In this document: positions 7,077 to 10,437 of the stretch, piece by piece
Numbering within the stretch: the stretch's first letter is position 1
Layout: every line of letters begins with the position of its first letter
Assembly: GCA_021824855.1 (NCBI GenBank)
Contig: JAKAJX010000296.1
Location: 1 to 10,437 of the forward strand
Direction of reading: 5' to 3'
Length of the DNA stretch: 10,437 nucleotides
From: Bacteroidota bacterium
GTDB taxonomy: Bacteria; Bacteroidota; Bacteroidia; Chitinophagales; Chitinophagaceae
Program-made: the position numbers and the translations under genes
Notes under the pieces: model-generated
What the model was told of the DNA's origin: nothing
What the model saw: only the letters and a program-made list of their open reading frames with translations
Database searches by the model: none

Positions 7077-7820
7077 TTAAATTGCTTTTGCTTCTTCGTG
7101 CAATAATCTAACTAATTCGGCAACATTATCTGCTGCTACTAATTTTACACCGGCTTTTGCAGGTGGCAATTCAAAGTTGATACAACTGGTTAAAGTTTCT
7201 GCACTAACAGGTTCAACTACTTTTAAAGGTTTGCTTCGAGCGGCCATAATACCACGCATATTAGGAATTCTTTGTTCGGCAACACCTTTTTGTACACTCA
7301 CAACCATGGGTAATTGTACTTGGTTTACTTCTTCACCACCTTCAATTTCTCGGGTAATTGTAGCAGTAGTTCCTTCTACTTCAAATTTAGTAGCTAAGGA
7401 TACATAAGGCAAATCAACCAACTCGGCAACTAACGCACCAATTACAGCGCCATTATAATCTATCGTTTCTTTTCCGGTAAAAATTAAATCATAATTTCCC
7501 TGGCGGGCAATTTCGGCAATTTGAGTAGCTATATAATAGCTATCACTACTATCTGCATTAACTCTAATAGCTTCATCGCCACCAAGTGCTAAAGCTTTTC
7601 GGATAATAGGTTCTGTATCTACAGTACCAACTGTAATTAAATGAATAATTACGGAGCTATCTTTTTCTTTTAATTCAATAGCTCTAACTAATGAATACCA
7701 TTCATCGTAAGGATTAATAATCCATTGAATACCCGATTCGTCAAATTTTGTATTATTGTCTTTAAAGGCAATTCTTGAAGTAGTATCGGGAGTTTTACTG
7801 ATACAAACTAAAATTTTCAT
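7077..7820 (-). CDS. etfB: Electron transfer flavoprotein beta subunit
   Basis: This 247-residue partner of EtfA normally binds AMP structurally and docks to dehydrogenases. Family landmarks are MKILVCISKTPDT (1-13), NPYDEWYSLVRAIELKE (36-52, usually NP-(Y/F)-DE followed by an EA-LKE helix), LITVG (61-65), RKALALGGDEAIRV (74-87), FTGKETID (114-121) and the GGEEV--LPMVVSV--GVAEQRIP segment (161-186) around the ETF-beta signature. Length and order are normal. The upstream region has a consensus promoter, giving a leader of about 19 bases. It is transcribed divergently from the TPR gene and probably cotranscribed with etfA. Confidence 0.97.
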   Translation of the reverse strand: MKILVCISKTPDTTSRIAFKDNNTKFDESGIQWIINPYDEWYSLVRAIELKEKDSSVIIHLITVGTVDTEPIIRKALALGGDEAIRVNADSSDSYYIATQIAEIARQGNYDLIFTGKETIDYNGAVIGALVAELVDLPYVSLATKFEVEGTTATITREIEGGEEVNQVQLPMVVSVQKGVAEQRIPNMRGIMAARSKPLKVVEPVSAETLTSCINFELPPAKAGVKLVAADNVAELVRLLHEEAKAI

Positions 7821-7842
7821 ACTATAATTTTATATCGTCAGA

Positions 7843-7874
7843 CAAAAATAGTTGTTTATGCAACTATTGGCAAA
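7843..7874 (-). promoter_or_regulatory. Bacteroidota-type promoter for etfBA
   Basis: Read on the minus strand, TTTG (7874-7871) is followed after 20 bases by TATTTTTG (7850-7843), an exact TAnnTTTG -7 match. The predicted transcription start near 7839 lies about 19 bases before the etfB ATG, a normal leader length. It is part of a divergent promoter region shared with the TPR gene. Confidence 0.75.
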
Positions 7875-7940
7875 TATAGGTTTGTTTTTCAATTTTCAAA
7901 AGTTCTGTTCAAAAAGTTTTTATGTTAATTCAGTAAAAAG

Positions 7941-7970
7941 TTTATTTTCTTTTTTGATAGTTTATTTTTG
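7941..7970 (+). promoter_or_regulatory. Promoter abutting the TPR gene start
   Basis: TATTTTTG at 7963-7970 is an exact TAnnTTTG -7 box. A TTT at 7941-7943 sits 19 bases upstream as an imperfect -33. The box ends four bases before ATG 7975, which would place the transcription start at about 7974 and make the message leaderless or nearly so. Confidence 0.6.
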
Positions 7971-7974
7971 CCCG

Positions 7975-8286
7975 ATGGATAGAATTTCTAAAATAAGCGA
8001 ATTTTTAAAAGTACAACCAAAAGATAACTTTCTACGTCATGCATTGGCCTTGGAATATTTAAAAATAGGCAACGAGCCATTAGCAAAAGAATTGTTTGAA
8101 GCAATACTTACCGATTCGCCCGATTATGTTGGCTCTTACTACCATTTAGCAAAAACATTAGAAAAAATGGAGCTAAAAGAAGAAGCCATTTATTGGTATG
8201 AAAAAGGAATGGCCACTGCAAAAAATTTAAAAGACCAACATGCTTATAACGAATTACAATCGGCATACGAAGATTTGATATATTAA
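7975..8286 (+). CDS. Small tetratricopeptide-repeat protein
   Basis: This is a 103-residue soluble protein. I start it at ATG 7975 (MDRISKISEFLKVQPKDN). The frame stays open back to a TTG at 7852, but that extension is low-complexity, Phe/Ser-rich and crosses the promoter. Two canonical TPR helix pairs are visible. The first is at about residues 18-51 (ALALEYLKIGNEPLAKELFEAIL, then the DSPDY turn). The second is at about 52-85 (YYHLAKTLEKMELKEEAIYWYEKGM), followed by a capping helix ending in YEDLIY. TPR domains mediate protein-protein contacts; no catalytic motif is present and the partner is unknown. It lies 26 bases upstream of the U32 gene on the same strand and may be cotranscribed with it. 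Confidence 0.87.
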   Translation: MDRISKISEFLKVQPKDNFLRHALALEYLKIGNEPLAKELFEAILTDSPDYVGSYYHLAKTLEKMELKEEAIYWYEKGMATAKNLKDQHAYNELQSAYEDLIY

Positions 8287-8308
8287 ATTTGAACAAATAA
8301 ACAAGGAA
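8284..8308 (+). promoter_or_regulatory. Possible internal promoter and ribosome site for the U32 gene
   Basis: TAAATTTG at 8284-8291 matches the TAnnTTTG -7 box exactly but overlaps the TPR stop codon and has no recognisable -33. AAGGAA at 8303-8308, four bases before ATG 8313, is a plausible Shine-Dalgarno. The box could be a chance match in AT-rich DNA. Confidence 0.35.
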
Positions 8309-8312
8309 TAAA

Positions 8313-9563
8313 ATGAAGAAAGTAGAACTTATGTCGCCTGCCGGCAACTTCGAGTCTTTAATAGCTGCTATTCAGGGAGGATGCGATTCTGTTTATTTTG
8401 GGGTTGAACAATTGAATATGCGTGCACGTGCCACAATGAATTTTTTAATAGATGATTTACCTGCTATTGCCGAAATATGCAAAGAACATAATATTAGAAG
8501 CTATCTTACTTTAAATACAATAGTGTATGACCACGATTTAGCATTAATGAAAAATATTATTAATGCTGCCAAATCTGCCGGCATAACTGCAGTTATTGCA
8601 TCAGATCAAGCAGTAATTAGTTATGCAAGTACCCAAAAAATGGAGGTACATATTTCTACTCAGCTAAATATTACCAATATAGAAACAATCAAATTTTATG
8701 CGCATTTTGCCGATACAATGGTTTTATCGAGAGAATTAAGCTTACGGCAAATAAAAAGCATTTGTGCGGCTGTTAAAAAAGAAGAAATTAAAGGTCCATC
8801 CGGTAAATTAGTAGAAATAGAAGTATTTGCCCATGGTGCATTATGCATGGCAGTATCGGGGAAATGTTATTTAAGCTTGCATACACAAAATGCATCTGCT
8901 AATCGAGGTGCTTGCATTCAAAATTGCAGAAGAAGTTATACTGTAATTGATAATGAAGATGGACATCAATTAGAGATTGATAATGAGTATATTATGTCGC
9001 CAAAAGATTTATGTACCATCGACTTTTTAGATGAATTAATTGATACCGGCATTACAGTTTTAAAACTCGAAGGTCGAGGCAAATCGGCCGATTATGTAAA
9101 AAATGTTACGCAGTGCTATCGCGAAGCAATTGACAGTTATTATGATGGAACTTATTCTTCACAAAAAGTTGCGAATTGGATGCAAAGACTAAGTGAAGTG
9201 TATAACCGTGGATTTTGGGGAGGTTACTATTTAGGAAAGGAATTAGGAGAATGGACGAATGCTTCGGGTTCAAAAGCTACTTCCAGAAAAATTTATATTG
9301 GAAAAGGCAATCATTATTTTGCCCGTTCCGGTGTTGCAGAATTTTTAATCGAGTCTTACTCAATAAATGTAGGAGATAAAGTAGCCATTATTGGTCCCAC
9401 TACCGGCGTTATTGAAACAGTTATTACATCGTTACACGTTAATGAAGAAGGAGCAAAAAATACAGCTAAAAAGGGCGATTATTGTGCATTTCCTCTTACA
9501 ACGCCCATTAGAAAATCGGATAAATTATATAAAATTGTAGATATAGCGGAGGTTGTTAAATGA
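8313..9563 (+). CDS. U32-family protein (TrhP/RlhA-like iron-sulfur RNA hydroxylase relative)
   Basis: This 416-residue protein is of the family annotated as peptidase U32. The N-terminal TIM-barrel part shows ELMSPAGNFESL (5-16), GGCDSVYFG (22-30) and NMRARA (35-40). The U32 signature is complete at 170-188 (E-x-F-x-x-G-A-L-C-x4-G-x-C-x-L-S), followed by RGACIQNCRRSY (198-209). Cys178, 185, 201 and 205 are candidate [4Fe-4S] ligands. LKLEGRGKSADYV downstream is also family-typical, and a C-terminal beta-barrel-like region follows. Characterised relatives (E. coli TrhP/YegQ, RlhA, UbiU/UbiV) carry out O2-independent hydroxylation of tRNA U34, 23S rRNA or ubiquinone precursors. True protease activity is doubtful for most of the family. 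Which substrate applies here cannot be decided from sequence; the TrhP-like tRNA role is my best guess. Its stop overlaps the ferredoxin start by four bases. Confidence 0.92.
   Translation: MKKVELMSPAGNFESLIAAIQGGCDSVYFGVEQLNMRARATMNFLIDDLPAIAEICKEHNIRSYLTLNTIVYDHDLALMKNIINAAKSAGITAVIASDQAVISYASTQKMEVHISTQLNITNIETIKFYAHFADTMVLSRELSLRQIKSICAAVKKEEIKGPSGKLVEIEVFAHGALCMAVSGKCYLSLHTQNASANRGACIQNCRRSYTVIDNEDGHQLEIDNEYIMSPKDLCTIDFLDELIDTGITVLKLEGRGKSADYVKNVTQCYREAIDSYYDGTYSSQKVANWMQRLSEVYNRGFWGGYYLGKELGEWTNASGSKATSRKIYIGKGNHYFARSGVAEFLIESYSINVGDKVAIIGPTTGVIETVITSLHVNEEGAKNTAKKGDYCAFPLTTPIRKSDKLYKIVDIAEVVK
9548..9552 (+). promoter_or_regulatory. Strong Shine-Dalgarno for the ferredoxin gene
   Basis: GGAGG lies seven bases before ATG 9560, inside the last codons of the U32 gene. 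This is a canonical site, in contrast to the weak or absent ones before most genes here, and it supports the 9560 start and independent initiation on the shared mRNA. Confidence 0.5.
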
Positions 9564-9784
9564 AAATTACCATCATCCAGCAACGATCTAAGTGTATTGG
9601 CTGCAACTATTGTGTAGAGCAAGCTCCCGAACGTTGGCGTATGAGCAAAAAAGATGGCAAATCGGTATTAATTGGTGCTATTGAAAAAAAAGGATTTTGG
9701 AGTGTGAAAGTTCCTGTAGCGGAAAAGGAAATGAACGAAAATGCAGCAAAAGTTTGTCCTGTTAATATTATTCAAGTCCGATAA
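9560..9784 (+). CDS. Single-cluster [4Fe-4S] ferredoxin
   Basis: This is a 74-residue small electron carrier. Cys12, Cys15 and Cys18 form a C-x2-C-x2-C motif (CIGCNYC), and Cys66-Pro67 (VCPVNII) supplies the fourth ligand, so one [4Fe-4S] cluster is expected. The second canonical cluster motif of bacterial 2x[4Fe-4S] ferredoxins is absent; the middle (about 19-60) is a charged insert with GFWSVKVPV. No signal or membrane segment is present, so it acts in the cytosol. The ATGA overlap with the U32 gene and its own Shine-Dalgarno point to tight coexpression, and it is the obvious candidate electron donor to the U32 iron-sulfur enzyme (inference). It converges on the GSCFA gene with only a 12-base gap and no clear terminator. 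Confidence 0.93.
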   Translation: MKITIIQQRSKCIGCNYCVEQAPERWRMSKKDGKSVLIGAIEKKGFWSVKVPVAEKEMNENAAKVCPVNIIQVR

Positions 9785-9796
9785 TGTTTAAAGCAA

Positions 9797-10437
9797 TCAG
9801 CCTAATTGATTAAAATATTTTAATTCCTGCTCAAAATTTAAATACGGATAATTGGCTTGTAATGATGTTGTTTTTTGAAAATAAGATTGTAAAAATTTTT
9901 GGTGTTGTTTTGTTGCAACATTAAATGCTTTATGCTGAAAAGCTACATTAATTTCGGCAATTTGCTTCATTAGCACTTTTGTATCTTCCGTCATGCAGGC
10001 TTCAACAAATTTTTCCCAAACATATTCTGTTGCCGCATAATTGGGATGTACTAAATCTTCCGAATAAAATCGATAATCACGCAAATCATCTATCACCAAT
10101 TCATACGCAGGAAAATAATATAGCTGCTTATATTCATCAATTAAATTATGAACTGCTTGTATTAAAATGGCTTTACTTCTATTATTATTAATTACGCCTT
10201 CTCGCAAATGCCTTACCGGACTAATTGTGAAAATAATTTCAATAGATGGATTGAATTTCAGCAAATCATCCACCACCTGTTTTAATCCCTGTTTCACTTG
10301 TTCGGCAGACATTAACTGTTTCTCAAACCAATTGGCAGGAGCTTTATGATTATTGGCAACAACTATTCCTTTATTAGCATTAGCTGCATGTTCTGTTAAA
10401 GTATACACCCATGCAGAACCTAATGTAACTAATAAAT
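9797..10437 (-). CDS. GSCFA-domain protein, N-terminus cut by right window edge
   Basis: The frame is open to the window end, so the GTG at 10408 is internal. Upstream codons read LLVTLGSAWV, typical of the GSCFA domain, and 212 C-terminal residues are visible. Recognisable blocks are VVANNHKAP, the IFTISPVRHLREGVINNNRSKA segment, and YFPAYELVIDDLRDYRFYSEDLVHPN. The DLVHP motif (codons at 10046-10057 for DLVH) resembles the Asp-x-x-His catalytic pair of SGNH/GDSL-type hydrolases, the superfamily to which GSCFA has been related. The tail after about 10000 is helical and variable. The substrate is unknown; a role in envelope or glycan modification would be a guess. Confidence 0.87.
   Translation of the reverse strand, partial: LLVTLGSAWVYTLTEHAANANKGIVVANNHKAPANWFEKQLMSAEQVKQGLKQVVDDLLKFNPSIEIIFTISPVRHLREGVINNNRSKAILIQAVHNLIDEYKQLYYFPAYELVIDDLRDYRFYSEDLVHPNYAATEYVWEKFVEACMTEDTKVLMKQIAEINVAFQHKAFNVATKQHQKFLQSYFQKTTSLQANYPYLNFEQELKYFNQLG

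Noticed and set aside
7852..7974. N-terminal extension of the TPR protein from a TTG at 7852
   Set aside because: The 41 extra residues are Phe/Ser/Lys-rich without family character, the start is a weak TTG, and the segment contains the -7/-33 promoter of the gene and the etfB promoter.
9795..9811. AATCA/TGATT hairpin between the ferredoxin and GSCFA genes as a terminator
   Set aside because: The stem is only five bases and AT-rich, it lies partly in coding sequence, and no proper T-tract follows.
9809..9824. Perfect 16-bp palindrome ATTAAAATATTTTAAT
   Set aside because: It contains only A and T and lies in the last codons of the GSCFA gene, where it is readily explained by coding sequence in AT-rich DNA.
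1..10437. CRISPR array, tRNA/rRNA, insertion sequence or phage/defence genes
   Set aside because: I looked on both strands. There are no regularly spaced repeats, no cloverleaf-like conserved boxes and no transposase or integrase motifs, and all long frames are explained by recognised families.

Overview
The window is AT-rich and uniformly gene-dense. It looks like an ordinary chromosomal segment of a member of the Bacteroidota. The supporting signs are an OstA-like protein next to an MlaD/MCE protein, a GSCFA-domain protein, promoters of the TAnnTTTG (-7) / TTG (-33) type, and mostly weak Shine-Dalgarno sequences. No tRNA, rRNA, CRISPR array, insertion sequence or phage gene is visible, and base composition does not change along the window. 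The genus cannot be named from this alone.

Layout, left to right. (1) Positions 2-1431, plus strand: the C-terminal part of a glycosylasparaginase (aspG, cut by the left edge), overlapping by one base a CutC-family TIM-barrel protein. (2) Positions 1504-4137, plus strand: a consensus promoter driving an MlaD/MCE-domain protein and a 540-residue OstA/LptA-like protein, a probable envelope-lipid transport pair. (3) Positions 4138-4578: a 441-bp non-coding stretch with a hairpin just after the OstA-like gene, short inverted and direct repeats, and two doubtful micro-ORFs. (4) Positions 4579-5940, plus strand: a complete NtrC-type sigma-54-dependent response regulator with no kinase beside it. 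It ends at a strong bidirectional terminator (5989-6024). (5) Positions 6051-7820, minus strand: electron transfer flavoprotein, etfB then etfA, with a good promoter upstream of etfB. (6) Positions 7963-9784, plus strand: a 103-residue TPR protein whose promoter abuts its start codon, a U32-family protein (the RNA-hydroxylase/TrhP-like family), and a single-cluster [4Fe-4S] ferredoxin overlapping it by 4 bp. (7) Positions 9797-10437, minus strand: a GSCFA-domain protein cut by the right edge.

The genes fall into independent housekeeping units: glycoprotein/glycan breakdown, envelope lipid traffic, transcriptional control, flavin electron transfer, and iron-sulfur RNA modification. They do not form one visible multigene system. 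The most interesting points are the overlapping U32-ferredoxin pair, two promoters whose -7 box lies only 4-5 bases from the start codon (apparently leaderless mRNAs), the aspG-cutC overlap with an unusual cysteine-rich CutC, and the structured non-coding stretch before the response regulator. I found no convincing evidence of a wholly new defence, mobile or RNA system.
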